Shown: in pieces, positions 10,665 through 22,575 of the stretch | Position numbering within the stretch: position 1 is the first letter of the stretch | How the letters are laid out: each line of letters begins with the position of its first letter | Origin: Isoetes taiwanensis | Taxonomy: Eukaryota; Streptophyta; Lycopodiopsida; Isoetales; Isoetaceae | Direction of reading: 5' to 3' | Assembly (NCBI GenBank): GCA_021234155.1 | Contig: JAJEKV010000057.1 | Coordinates: 3,007,821 to 3,071,820 of the forward strand | Length of the DNA stretch: 64,000 nucleotides | Notes under the pieces: model-generated | The model's database searches: none | What the model was told of the DNA's origin: nothing | The model's input: only the letters and a program-made list of their open reading frames with translations | Position numbers and translations under genes: made by a program

Positions 10665-12987
10665 TATAATGCATGCAATATTAGAAAAAAGACATGCCAA
10701 AAATTAAATTTATTGAAAAGGCCAATTGAACTTGAGAATCTAAATAAATATAAATATATAAGAAAGATTATTTAGGCCAGACCTTGGAAAACTTCATGCC
10801 TTCTACAATGTTCTTTGCAACATCTAGTTTACAAAACACAAAGATTTTCTACATTCTTTGATCCTAGACTTGCATCTTAGAACATAAAACATGATATTAA
10901 GCCCGAGCTAGTCGGTCAAATATTCCTACAATTTGTGGGTTTGATTGAATAGAATTTTCTTAATAGATTAATGGAGTCAAAGTACTATTATATATGTGTG
11001 CAAAAAAAATTATAACATTGTTAATTTAGGGGAGCTCATTTTGCACGACCTTTGGACTTGTTCACGACCTTGTAGATAGCATCTGCAAATAAAGATGAGA
11101 AATATGAGGCAAATAAGAAACTACCTAAGTTTTTGCCAATGCATATCTAATTTTCTGCCAATACAGTCTTTCCTCTAGCATAGCACACATGTGACTTGCC
11201 ATTTTGATGATCACTTCCTCAAGGCCATTGTTTTCACTATGGCCATGCCGACAATATAAACACAAATATTTAAAATCACGAGGATCAGGAGGAAATCCAC
11301 CTGCCCAAATAAGATTATGGAATGGAAGCACCCACCATCATATCACTGCTCAAAAGGTTAACCTGCACATACTTTCCTTCTGCATAATCTGATCAACTAA
11401 CATCTACGACTTCAATTGCTCGATTTTAAGACTATACTTATTCCTAAAAGACAAGTTAGTAAGTTGATAGCACAAACAGTTTTACAAACCCCAACTTGAC
11501 AAATCCAACCCTTTGCAGTTCCAATCGGCTAAATACGTTGAATCTATTGAATCCATGCCTGACAACTATATTCCCATTGGAGATGATTATACGAACAAAT
11601 TTTTTAAAGCTCTCCAGTTTCAATCCACAAAGGGCATTTCATATTCGCAGACTAATGATGTGTATGGCACAAAAAAATTGGAAGCTTCACCTTTTCTCTT
11701 GTAGAGAGACAAAACCACGCCAAACCCAACCTTACATATGCATTTTCCCTCAAATATATTTTACTTATCACATGGAGAAACCTCCAAGCTGCCTAGAGCT
11801 GGTGGATGCTAGAAACCTAGAAGCTAGTATACCAGTCCTATAACCGCATTTCCAAAGCACCTAATCCCAAATTTTGAGCCTATTTCTTGCCATAGAATGC
11901 AAATGTAAAACAAATAAGAATTTAGAAGACAATAGCTGCAAGAGAATCACATGGTTATTAGCACACATTTCAATCTTATATGCTGGTAACTTATAGCAAT
12001 TTTGTAATCACAGAAAATCAATGCAAATACATTTGGGCGTCTAAAGAATGCAAATCCATGGAAGAAACGACCAAGGAATGCTTTATCAAAGAGTAAAACT
12101 TGGACATTCAAAGCATAACCCAACGCATGCTTACCTCAGATTGCTACATCCTGGGCATACCAGTTTTGCATGATTCACATAGGCGCTGGGTAATAAACAA
12201 CCAACCCAATTTTTTTTCTAAGATAGATAAATGCTCGGGCCTATGCAGAAGGGCGATTTGGGCCGAATTCCAATCATGCAGATCGGAGCGGTGGCGATCC
12301 CGAAAGCATGGGCGGGTTCCTACCAAAGAATTTTCACCATTTAAGAACCACCGGGTTTGTGCTCGCACAATTTTCTGTTCTACCAATGCTACCATTGTTT
12401 TGAATGGGTGGGACCATTGATCCGCAAGAGTTTTCGTGCTATAAAAATGCTTTGGCCTTTAAATGCGGGAGATTCTATAAATCTCCCATGATCCGAGGGT
12501 CCGGAAATAACAATAAAAAAGTATAAGGATAAGGATAATGCTAAAGAAGTCGACAACAAGTCGGTTTTCTAAATTAAAGATTGAAGCCTTAGTAATACAA
12601 TCCATTATTTCAAGAATTCTTCTATGCAAATCTACTTCCCCATTAGCCATACCAAGGGATTAGCGCAGAAAACATGCTTAACACGTGGATAGCTGGACGT
12701 AGTGATAGATAACAATACAGAGAGTATTAAAACCGTGTTTAACCAAAAAAAACATCACTATCTTCACCAAACCAAAAGGAATAATAAGAAAAACATAAAG
12801 TAATCTTGATTAATTCCAAGCCGGTAATAATCTTATAAATAAAGCAACACAAAACAAAGCGACCTATATCTCAAACATACGCGTGTAGTAATCTCAAACC
12901 CGTCCAAGACCCATGTTTGCAACCACCTAGAAATGAGCATCCCCGCCACTTAAAAGGAACAAAGACAAGTAAACCATCCATCTCTAG
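10665..12987. other. Helitron 3' half, no gene recognised
   Basis: Only short frames occur. Minus-strand frames at 11125-11331 and 12144-12395 read like protein (the first includes a CLYCRHGH motif) but match no family I recognise. They may be further captured exons too short or too degraded to name. Confidence 0.4.
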
Positions 12988-14068
12988 TCACTTCTTCTTT
13001 CCAAAATAGGGTCTTTCTTTTCCACGGCTTTGATAACACCAACACCCACGGTCGCCTCATGTCACGAGCAGCAAACCTAGCCAATGGAGGATATTCAAAG
13101 AAAAGTTTCCACAGTCATGGGCTTGGTTGGAATCATCTTAACAAAACCTCGCATCACCATTCTTCAAAAACTTGGGTTCCTTCTCAATCTCCTTTCCTCG
13201 ACCGCTGTCTACCTTGGTCGAATCTCGAAAAACTTGATTGCAATGTGAGAAGTGTGGCAATGCAAGATCAGCGATAACCATTGCCAATCTGACCTGGGTG
13301 ATTCATAATAATAACTGAAAGCGGTGAAGTTTGCGGCTTCCTTTGCGGGTCATTCTTGGAATCGGATGCAACAAAACCACGTTTCAAATCCTTGACAAAG
13401 CAACATTCTTCGATTGAATCCAACATTGTCACCGGCGAGCCTCCGGGAGGGACTCGTGATGCATTTCCACGGACTTGACCTCTGTGGTAAGTCCCAGTGG
13501 CGGCGCAAAAGTCACAACCATACCGGGCTTGAATACTGTCTCAACTCTTCCCACCGCACGGTTCAATACCACCAATTTTGTAAACGTCCCGAAGTGGGAG
13601 ACGCAGGGCTTGTCGAAAGGTCTCTTGGGTTCTGTCCAAATGCGCCGCCCCTTGTACCAATCAAGGTTAGCGTAACGTTCAATCATGTTGTCTCCCTCAA
13701 ACCCCAATAGGAACAAATGGGATCTTGTGCGGGTTGTACCCAACTTTCTTCAAATATGAAGACACTTCCTTGACAACCTCACTCCCAATGTGAATGCAAG
13801 GAGTGCATGCTCACGGGTCCGACCATCCTTAGAAATATCAGCCTCAAAACCTCCAGTTGTAGAATCAATAATCAAAATAGCACAATCACCAGTAAATGCA
13901 AGAGAACCTGCGATCGAAGTTGGAAACAAAGAGTGTCAAATCGAACTTTACCTGTGAGGTTCGGTAATCATGTTCTTAATGAAATCACGATGCCCGGGAG
14001 CATCAATAACAGTCTTCTTGATTGTACTTCGTGGTCTCAAACTTCCACAAGGCAATATCAATGGTCAA
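12988..14068 (-). pseudogene. EF-1alpha fragment captured by the Helitron
   Basis: Translation elongation factor 1-alpha delivers aminoacyl-tRNA to the ribosome. The fragment starts at TIDIALWKFETTKY (about residue 72 of the roughly 447-residue family), continues through APGHRDFIKNMI (the G3 GTP-binding motif), [25 protein letters not shown] and [14 protein letters not shown], and reaches the C-terminal stop at 12988-12990. About 24 codons after FTLGV and about 10 after LDWYKG are missing, and many small indels break the frame. The N-terminal P-loop is absent. Some of the frame breaks coincide with lost CAG/CTG triplets and may be sequencing errors. Either way it is not a full gene. Confidence 0.92.
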
Positions 14069-14319
14069 TCGTAAACACAGGCCAAAAAATAGCATATGCA
14101 AGTACATTATATCTTGGTAAATCAGATGCCCCGTTTGCATTAAAAATGTATTAAAAGTCGACAATGGTCTTAAGTTTTGGCTCCTTATTGTCACAAACCG
14201 CAACACGATCAAGTTGGCTGTCCAAACTGTGGTTTACTTTGACAAGCGAAAAAAGATTGTATGTCTCTCGGTGAGGGCTGAAGCGGTGATATCATTGTTG
14301 TAGTTTTCAATGCATGCAC

Positions 14320-14433
14320 CAATTGCTTGGAAGCACTTCATAATTTGATGGGTTGTAGAGCTATCTAGACCAGTTGATATATTATCCATGAATAGGGTTC
14401 TTGCCGGCCCCACTACCATTTCTCCCTCAGAGA
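14320..14433 (-). pseudogene. ABCG/PDR-type transporter exon fragment
   Basis: Reads [18 protein letters not shown] and then [15 protein letters not shown]. This is the Walker B (LFMDxIS) and D-loop (STGLDSST) region of the nucleotide-binding domain of full-size plant ABCG (pleiotropic drug resistance) pumps. In the family the Walker B acidic residue is normally followed by Glu; here that residue is Asn. Only this one exon-sized stretch is recognisable; coding similarity stops abruptly on both sides, as expected for capture of one exon with intron edges. Confidence 0.8.
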
Positions 14434-14899
14434 TTCATGCACAAAATGATGGAGACAAAATTAAGTTCTATAAAGAACACTTTGAATCAAACATGTAATT
14501 GGTAAACAAAGTTAGTTAATAAAACGCTCCAAGCGGATACACACACTCGGGTGTCGGCAAAATCCGCACCACAAAGAATATATGAAGCACTAAATCAACC
14601 AAAAGGCACAAAAATACAATCTCGAGAACAAAATGCAAATCATACGCACCTTTAATTCTTCAACACGAAAAGGTCACGTCTCGGCCATCCCAATGTTACG
14701 AGGATTATGGATAGTTTCAAACCAATCGTAAAGAAGATATTTATTATGGAAGAATATGAGAGGTTTATCCTACTGCATCGAGCATTTCGTGGCACATGTA
14801 AGCATTTGCCAAATATAAGTGGCAAGCCGAAGATCCATATAATAGATATTAAGGTGATAGTCCATGCCTCCAACTCCCTGTCCCATTGTTATTTCTTAT

Positions 14900-15530
14900 A
14901 CACAATGAAACAAACAATACATACTCGTGAGGAGCAATTAAAGTAAAGGGGCCCCGGCCAGCCATTGTTGTATAGGCATCGAATTGTTGGGTGTCCCTCC
15001 CCGCTGATAAGGCCCGGCTTATCACGGACTCCAATAAGACATAAGTTAACATCCTAAGATACAACTCTTTAACAGTTTTGTCTTGTTAGTACCTAGAACA
15101 AGGGTAACTTCCTTATCGGGCTTTGCAAAGGGAATCCAATCCCTTCTCTAGGATGAATTATGAATGCTCCATGGATTGTTGCTCGAGCCATGCTATATGT
15201 GCATGCCACCGAGTGTCCCCTGTTTGGCCTTGAGTTGTGAAATTGTATAGGAAAGAGTTTCCTCGTTGAATTGGACATTGTGTAATATATGCCATCCATC
15301 GAACCATCCGGAGCGGATTTGCCTCACTCCATGCCCATCAACACGGGTTAATATACACATCCATCTCAAATTGATGAGTATTTGGTAGTGTCTTACCGAT
15401 GAATGGTGATGTTATGTGGTGATAGATTATTGACCCTCGATAAGTACCCTATCTCCTTCATTTGCATGGATCTCGGTCCGTGAAACGCCCATTTATTTAT
15501 GTAGCGATATTTCTAGTCATGCGAGTCCGG
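14900..15530 (-). pseudogene. laccase (multicopper oxidase) fragment with introns
   Basis: Laccases oxidise phenolics in the cell wall using four copper ions. Pieces in order on the minus strand are EIHANEGDRVLI, VNNLSPHNITIH, (W)[44 protein letters not shown] (second copper-ligand motif), [26 protein letters not shown], and a DAYT..GP..APHE block near 14930-14980. An intron-like interval (gtaagac..) of about 60 bp separates NITIH from HGVRQ, at the place where laccase genes have an intron, so genomic DNA rather than mRNA was captured. The N-terminus and the C-terminal copper domains are missing and the frame is broken repeatedly. Confidence 0.85.
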
Positions 15531-15949
15531 TAATGCTCAAAGATTGTCACCTATAAAATGCAAGAATTAACACAAAAACTATGACACGATGAAAGAGATA
15601 AAACGAAATTGAGAAAGGGGAGCACAATGCAAACATTAAACTCGTAATTCGATGATGGGTCGCAACCAAGAAAAGCAGAGAAACACAAGGATAACAAAGC
15701 ATGTTGTGATAGACTCTTGTGCCCATGTTTGTTGGAATTGAGCGGTTGTTTGATGAATGGGCCACAACTCGCTTTTTATAAGTTAGGCTAAACCGTAGTT
15801 GGAGCCGCTCAAATCTATTGGGCAAGCACGGAATGCATCAAATCTAAGCTAGGCCTTGCCTACCTCATTTTAGTTATAAGCAAGCTCATATATTCAAGCT
15901 TCATATCTTACCCGATGTCACCAGCCATCCGGAAAACCCACGCTTTGTT

Positions 15950-16790
15950 TGCAAAGAAGCGTAGAAATTGTGATATTGCCGAGAGCTTGCTTCGCCAAAA
16001 GGGAAGGAACGCACCACATCCGGAGACCCAACGAGCACCGGAAAAGCCACGTTTTGTTTGCAAAGAAGCGTAGAAATTGTGATATTGCCGGAGCTTTGCT
16101 TGGCCAAAAGGGAAGGAACGCACCACATCGGGAGACCCAACCGCTTGGAAAAAACAACACACATCTCGGCCATCTATTCAATCGAATGGCCCCTGGCGCT
16201 TGCAAAACGAATTTCGGGGATGTTCAAGGACGAACTTCTAATCAATAACCAAAGCTATCTTTTCTGGGAAGTAAAGCAATTCTAACCCCATTCCGCAATC
16301 AATAACCATAGCTATCTTTTACCGGAAGCAATTCTAACCCCATTCCGACATTCATTCGAACCGGAAAGGAAGATGCGAGAAGCGAGAGCCGAACCGTCCG
16401 ATAAAGAAAACCGCCAAAAGCCAAAATCAAGGGATGAAAATAAGTTGAGAAAATTCAACCAACCGCTCTTGGAAAAAGAACACACATCTCGCCATCTATT
16501 CAATCGAATGGCCCCGCCGCTTGCAAAACGAATTTCGGGATGTTCAAGGACGAACTTCTAATCAATAACCAAAGCTATCTTTTACCGGAAGTAAAGCAAT
16601 TCTAACCCCATTCCGGCAATCAATAACCATAGCTATCTTTTACCAGAAGCAATTCTAACCCCATTCCGACATTCAGGAACTGGAAAGGGAAGATGCGAGA
16701 AGCAGAGAGCCAGAACCGTCGTATAAAGAAAACCGCCAAAAGCCAAAATCAAGGGATGAAAATAAGTTGAGAAAATTCAACGCGCAAGAT
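15950..16790. repeat. nested tandem duplications near the Helitron 5' end
   Basis: A roughly 105-bp block (caaagaagcgtagaaattgt..) at about 15952-16040 is repeated at 16060-16140. A roughly 320-bp block at 16168-16460 (catctattcaatcgaatggc..) recurs at 16493-16785. Each large block contains two roughly 58-bp versions of an aatcaataaccatagctatc motif. The block lies just inside the Helitron 5' terminus, where such elements often carry subterminal repeats. Several overlapping frames on both strands come from this repetition and are not genes. Differences between the copies lie mostly at CAG/CTG positions. Confidence 0.85.
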
Positions 16791-17216
16791 TGCGCGCAGA
16801 CTATCACAAAACGCCTTTATTATTATATATAGATTCCCACAAACATACTTCCATTCAATTTTTTTCAGCAACTAGCAAAAGATCATGACATCAAAACAAT
16901 TTTGAGCTTAAATTTATACTAGTAAACGTGTGGCCCACATTGTTGTAAATTGGATCGCACATAAGTTTGGCTCCCATGTTCGTGTGGTCTCTCAATCCTC
17001 GAACCTGTATATTCAACCTATATATTTTTAAACTCAAGGAAAATAGTTAACTAGCAGCAATGCAAGCCTGAGGAATGGGTTCTGTTGGAATGGTTGTGAG
17101 GTAGGTTATCACATTTTTGGTGTGTACATTTTTGTTTGTTTGAAGTTAGACGGTGAGAATTTAATTTGTATGTATTAGTTTGCATCTGGAAGTAGTGTAC
17201 TATATGTGTCAAAGGG

Positions 17217-17296
<80 letters not shown>

Positions 17297-17297
17297 G
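17217..17297. repeat. (TTG)27 microsatellite, copy A
   Basis: Twenty-seven TTG units; the matching tract in copy B (39366-39476) has 37. The poly-Asn or poly-Cys frames through both are artefacts of the repeat. Confidence 0.95.
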
Positions 17298-18269
17298 CAA
17301 CCAATATAAACAAAATGCAAAATCAAAATTTCTATTATGGACCTCATTGAGAATTAGATATGGCTGTTAATTATTAGCTATTATCAAATAAACTATGCTC
17401 AAGATCAGTAGTGACTTCGAGGATTGAAACAAGTATAATCATTTTAAGCAAACTGAAAAAATACGTTTCTTCTTTTGTTTAATAAGATGACGGAGTGACT
17501 GGCGAAATTCAGACTGTCTTATTAAGGAACCGCCTTTTAATTAAATTTCAGGAAAATTCCTATAGTTCCTAGGGTGGAATCACACTACGTTCTTGGTGTG
17601 ATACGATTCAGGTGAATTCAACGTCCCGAGGCTACCCTTCCCTGCCACGTCACGTTATATCCATCCCTATAATGTGATTTCACCCTTAATTTTACAAAAT
17701 TAAGAGGTTTTTTGAATTGCCATAAGTGATCAAGTTGCTAGCATATCATCAAATCTCTATATTGCTTTGATAGGTTTTTTTGCTTATTTTGTACGCTTGG
17801 TATTTTGTTTTAGATTTCCATCCTAAGGGCTGAGATCTCATCTCACCTGGAATATTCTTGATTGATCCTGGCCGAAGTAACAGAGCAAGACTTAATGATA
17901 AGCCAACTCGTTCAGGGCCCATCTCCATTAGCTAGATTTGAGGTTTTTCCTGTGCCTTGTGGCAAACCCAACCACAAACACCGGCATTCCCATTACCTTC
18001 AAGCGTCGGAGTTTTGCTGACGAATCCAGATGTTCTGGAAGTCCATCTGAAAAGCTCACGACGAACTGAGTTTGCTTTGTCTTCTAGCAGATCCGTCCTT
18101 GCCTTTAACAAAGCCAAGAGGTAGGAAAGACAATCCCCAATGGAACCTCTGTTTCTTCTCCTTCTATTTGTTGAGGTGGCAGAGTGAAAGTGGCAGAAAG
18201 ACTTTGTCCTATTGGGGATCGGCCTTTAATTTAAGCTTCAAAAAGTTTCCTAGGCATTGAGAAATTGAG

Positions 18270-18282
18270 GAAATCTAGCTGG
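18270..18282 (+). repeat. 13-bp direct repeat, left side of the 19.6 kb insert
   Basis: gaaatctagctgg here is identical to 37891-37903. The left copy follows the end of segmental copy A; the right copy overlaps the first bases of copy B. It is therefore read as the target-site duplication of the insert between them. Confidence 0.75.
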
Positions 18283-19847
18283 AGGAATAGCTTAACTCCT
18301 AGAGAGATGCTAGGGTTAGGTCGCGACTAGGGCGGCGGCAGGCGGCCGCCCATCTCGTGCAGCAGACTGATTTCTCCTTGCTTGCTGGAAGAGTGGCCGA
18401 TGCTAGGCCACTGGCTTCTCCATTCTGCTTGTTTTTTTGCAGATGGAGAATAGAGTGCTAGGCATTTCACATCTTGCTACAATCCTTCTTTCTTTGGAGC
18501 TCGCCTTAGCTTCTGAAGGAGATCATAAGTGCAGGATTTACGGTCAGAATAGATGCTCGCCTCTTCTTCTGTGATCTAACCAGAATGGATAGCCGTGAAG
18601 AAACCCCAGCCAAGTGGTATGCCTTTCCCTTGTTTGATGTGTATCTTAGTCAGTTTTCTCAGGTTCAGGAGGCTATGCTGCATCTGCTATAGCGTTGTAG
18701 AGGGCTGCACTCACTGTAACCGAATATGCTGCACTCACTGCAGCTCAGGGATTCAAATGAAAGCTGGTTTCGTTTTCATTTCAAAGAAGGTGTGGACACA
18801 ATCAGTTGGCTAGGTTTTTTTCGTACTGAACATGGAGGACAGTTTCTTTCTTTCAAGGTAACGTGTTACGTTTGAGATTTAGTTGTGGCAAGCATGAGTT
18901 TGTTTGGTGGAGTCCTATTACCCCTGTTCACTGCTGCACTAGCTTTGGTTTTGGGTATGTCAAAGTTCTGTCTACTACAGGTTGGGTACAGCAAGAAGAG
19001 GGCACTGGATTTATTTAACCGGCATCCATGGCGCTATTATTGCAGTGGCTTACCTGATAGCTGAATAGAGGTGAGACATATTTAGTTTTCTTGTGCTTGA
19101 GAAGTGCCTCTGTATGAAATCTTTCGGAGCTACTTAAGGGTGTGCGAAGGAGATTCCTCAAGCATGGTAGCTTTAGCTTGAGTCAAGCTACTGTTTGTTT
19201 GGAGAGCTTTGGTTTTTGGTGGCAGCGCTATCTTTTTCATGCTTTAGCCATGATCGTTCTGATTTGTAGCACTTACTCCATGGAGAGAGGTTCTGTTTTT
19301 TATGTTTGCCCTCTTCCATCCCATGCTTCAGGAATTTGCACCACAAAAGCAAGTTACAACAGCTATTGACTCCATGAGGCATAGGGACGGGAGGACCACA
19401 TGTTCTCATAGTTGCCTACTAGAAATGGTGGGTAGAGACAGGGAAGGTGAAGCCCAAGTGAAGGAGGCCTTAGAATCATCTATGTTCCAAGGAAGATGGT
19501 GAGTATAGGTACTCCAAGTACGAGACATCGGAAATGAGTTCTTCTCCCAGTAGTACTTGAGTATGGATAGAATATGGGCCGAGTTAAGGCGAGGGATGAT
19601 AACTCTACTCTTTTGTTCGTGTCTGTTGCAATTCCGGATGTGGAACTTTAAGAGGTAGCATCTTCAGGAAATTTGGGGTCAGTATTTGAGATGGATTGTT
19701 ATAATGGTGTTTGTGCCTTTTCTCTACACTTTTTGGGAAAACGTGCTGAAATGTTTTAGGCTATCTGGCTTTGGAGCCATAAATAAATGTATTTACATAC
19801 TATTATCAATAAAAATAAAATATCTTGCTCTAAAAAAAAAAAAAAAA
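18283..19847 (+). mobile_element. retroposed sequence ending in poly-A, 5' part of the large insert
   Basis: Begins with a GC-rich leader-like stretch (near 18300-18360) right after the 13-bp repeat and ends with an AT-rich 3' region (aataaatgtat, then atcaataaaaataaaat) and A16 at 19832-19847. The poly-A signals and tail mark it as copied from a plus-strand RNA. Frames are short and none matches a family I know; it could be a LINE-derived or non-coding transcript. The tandem array begins immediately after the A16. Confidence 0.6.
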
Positions 19848-22575
19848 CCCTTAAACTGCAAAACAGTCTTTTATCTAGTTAAAACCCATTTGGGTAATTA
19901 TCTAGATACAATAAGCAATCCTAGAAACAGTAGGTGCAAAACTGGATCTAGGCAAAGACTTGGTGTATACTTGAGAACAAAAGCAATGATCATAGTATAA
20001 AAGCTAAAAGCTTTCTACATTCATCAAGACACAATGATAGATTTCTTTGATCATTTATTTAAAATCAAGTTTGCTAAGAAACTGACATAATTTTGAGCAA
20101 GTAAGACAACAAATATATTGCAGAACTTAAATGTTACAGAACATTTTATGATCTTCAAGAGTTCGTCTTCGTATAATTTATCCGCATCAATGCCCAATCC
20201 ACTCGTTACATATTTGGAAAACATAACAGAGAGTAAAGGATCCTGTTACCTGCACCAACATTACAAAAAACAAGCATTAGAAATGGTTGCCTTGTACATG
20301 GTAGCAGGTGTCATGGGATCTTTAGGGTCATCCCCCTTCACACTAATTTACAACACATCCATTAGCCATTAGTAATGAGATGTTATCTAGTGGATTATTA
20401 AAAGCAAATGCTAAATCCTCATACGTGACCACTTTTCCTCTTATGTTAGTGCCAGACTACTCTATTTCTGTGTTTATATATTAGGATCTAAGACATATGC
20501 CACATGGTAATGATTAGTCCATATTTTCAGTAATATGACCATAGTATATTTTAACCTGCTGATTTACCGGTGTCCTGCAGTTTGCCATGATCTGTCACCT
20601 CTTATTATATCCAGCACACTACCTTATTTGCATACTACATGCCTGTAGTCACCAAGTCCAGCCAGAAAATGTCTATTCTCAATATATCCACTTATGTAAT
20701 AGCAACCTTCAACTACGCGTTCACCAAATGTACATCCTATTCATCAATCAAAGTAAGAGGTGGTTATTGATTGTATGTAGACTGCAACTATTATGTTGGC
20801 CAGAAACATGCAGGCATCTACAACAGAGGTCTATAAATTTCCAGATCTGTCAAGCTATTGCCGCTCTAGGATACAACAAATTTGATATCGTAATGTGAAA
20901 TATTTGCTACAAAAGTTGCCTTCACAGCCCAGAATGGAAAACATTATTAAACATAGTGTGCCAGATTCTAGATTCTAAAAGAGCTACTGCTATGTAGTTA
21001 AGGCCAGATCTATTTACATAGCTCAAAAACTTCCTAGAGTTCACAGAATATGCTAAGAATAGCCAGCGATAGTTCAAATCAACAATAGATCTGAAGCGGA
21101 CATTGCAAGCAACATATAGTATTATTATAAATGGCATGATCACTTACTGTCAAAATAATAACGTATCTGACCAGCTAAAGAATAAAGACTCTAAATCTTA
21201 ACTCCAAACCTGATTAGAACGAATGTTGTCCAATGAATGATGCTGGATTCATCCACAATTGCCGAAATGCATTCTTCTCGTTGGCAATATAGGCACGTCT
21301 TTAGATTGACCATGAACATGAACTGTAGACGATTCACCCATATCATATTTCCATCCTCTTGTCAGCCGTAATGGAAGAAAAGGAGGCAGTCATATGGCAC
21401 TGCTAAATCTCTCTCTCTCCTGTTGTCTGGCTAGCCCTTAATGCTATGTTACGATCTCCCTTCCTCTGCTCAGAGCCATAGATATACACCATGCATTTCG
21501 TTTCTACCATAGTCCGGAACCCTAAATGTATAGGTAGGAAATACCAGGACAGTCCCAAATAGGTGCAGTCAGGCTCCATTTCCTTGGAGGACTAGGTTCT
21601 TATGCTCTCATTAGTCCATGGAGTACATGCCATTGTTGAGCTGATCAAGCGGACATGCAAACTTGAAAATTATGCCCTAAAAAACCTTCTATAAGAGTTA
21701 GACGAGTCACATCTTTAACAACATACCAAATGCACTCTTAACTTTACTTAATAAAAAAACCCTGCCACCAACCGTAGGTCAGGGGGCCAAAGTGAGAACA
21801 ATATCATAGCAACAAGGAGAGTAGGACCTTGTTGCACCAAGGCCCTACCCTACCTATATTGCCCATACTTCTACTCATGCGTATCATAAACATCTTATAA
21901 GATAAATGGAAATACCTCATTTTGCAAAATGTTGAGTACATTTTGTTTGCTATCCTTCAGATTTTGAACATTTTTGCACAATGTTCAATGGGCACTTCAA
22001 TGTCCAAACATCAGCTACAAAGCTTGACCGCGAATATACTGATGGTAGAACTTGCGCTTGACCATAAGGCCGAGCCAATTTCTTATATCCCAATGGAATC
22101 AATAAATTTACCATAGTTTTTAGCAAATGCTTAATGTCATGTCAAACATGACTTTCTGATCTCACCTATTGCTTTTAGATATCATTGTAATCCTGTTCAT
22201 AAAAAATTAGAAAGTTCAAAAATGTTATCTAGACATGCAAAAAATCAGCAAAGCACCCTATAGCCCATTGCTTTTTCCCAGGCAAGATAATTCAAGATAA
22301 TTCATTGTACCTTGCTTGTACACATCATTGTCATGATGTTCCTAGAAAATCAGAAAGTACAAATGTGTAATTCAGACATTTGGCCTGTTTCTTTTGCATT
22401 TGCCATAAGATAACATAAACTCGTTATTTCGATGCTTTTGAACTTCATACTCTTCTTGTTCCTGGTCCTGTATATCACATAGTACCGATGAAATATTTAG
22501 AAATGTCAATTATAAATCAGCACCTATAATCACCAGAGTCTTTGTTATTGGTATAACCAATAAATTGAGATTAAG
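19840..22575. repeat. array unit 1 (A-B-C)
   Basis: Block B spans 20253-21212 (960 bp) and has at least two internal deletions compared with later copies: one near 20341 removing the gcctgtgatcc segment, one near 20452. There is no D block. The unit abuts the A16 of the preceding retroposed sequence. Confidence 0.9.

Larger units (their letters stand above)
10637..16833 (-). mobile_element. 6.2 kb Helitron carrying captured gene fragments
   Basis: On the minus strand the element begins TCTATATATAATAATAAA at 16833 and ends CTAG at 10637. An 11-nt spacer separates the end from a perfect 7-bp stem with a 3-nt loop (10648-10664, gcccagc/gctgggc). The host bases are A on the 5' side and T on the 3' side, the Helitron A^T target. 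Copy B of the flanking duplication shows the empty site at about 38971-38980. No Rep/helicase domain is visible, so the element is non-autonomous. Inside, in the same strand, lie pieces of laccase, ABCG transporter and EF-1alpha genes, plus a tandemly duplicated block near the 5' end. Confidence 0.9.
9508..18260. repeat. segmental duplication copy A, split by a Helitron
   Basis: 9508-10636 and 16834-18260 together match 37892-40464 almost base for base, including a SINE and a (TTG)n tract. The intervening 10637-16833 is absent from copy B. Copy B has its own indels: a roughly 100-bp insertion near 38345-38445, a 64-bp deletion between caact repeats inside the SINE, and a roughly 66-bp deletion after the SINE tail. 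A short frame around 17870-18030 is open in copy B (40051-40293) but interrupted here; its product is not recognised. Confidence 0.92.

Noticed and set aside
15901-16205. Three overlapping 84-95 codon minus-strand frames inside the Helitron
   Set aside because: All come from the 105-bp tandem repeat read in three frames.
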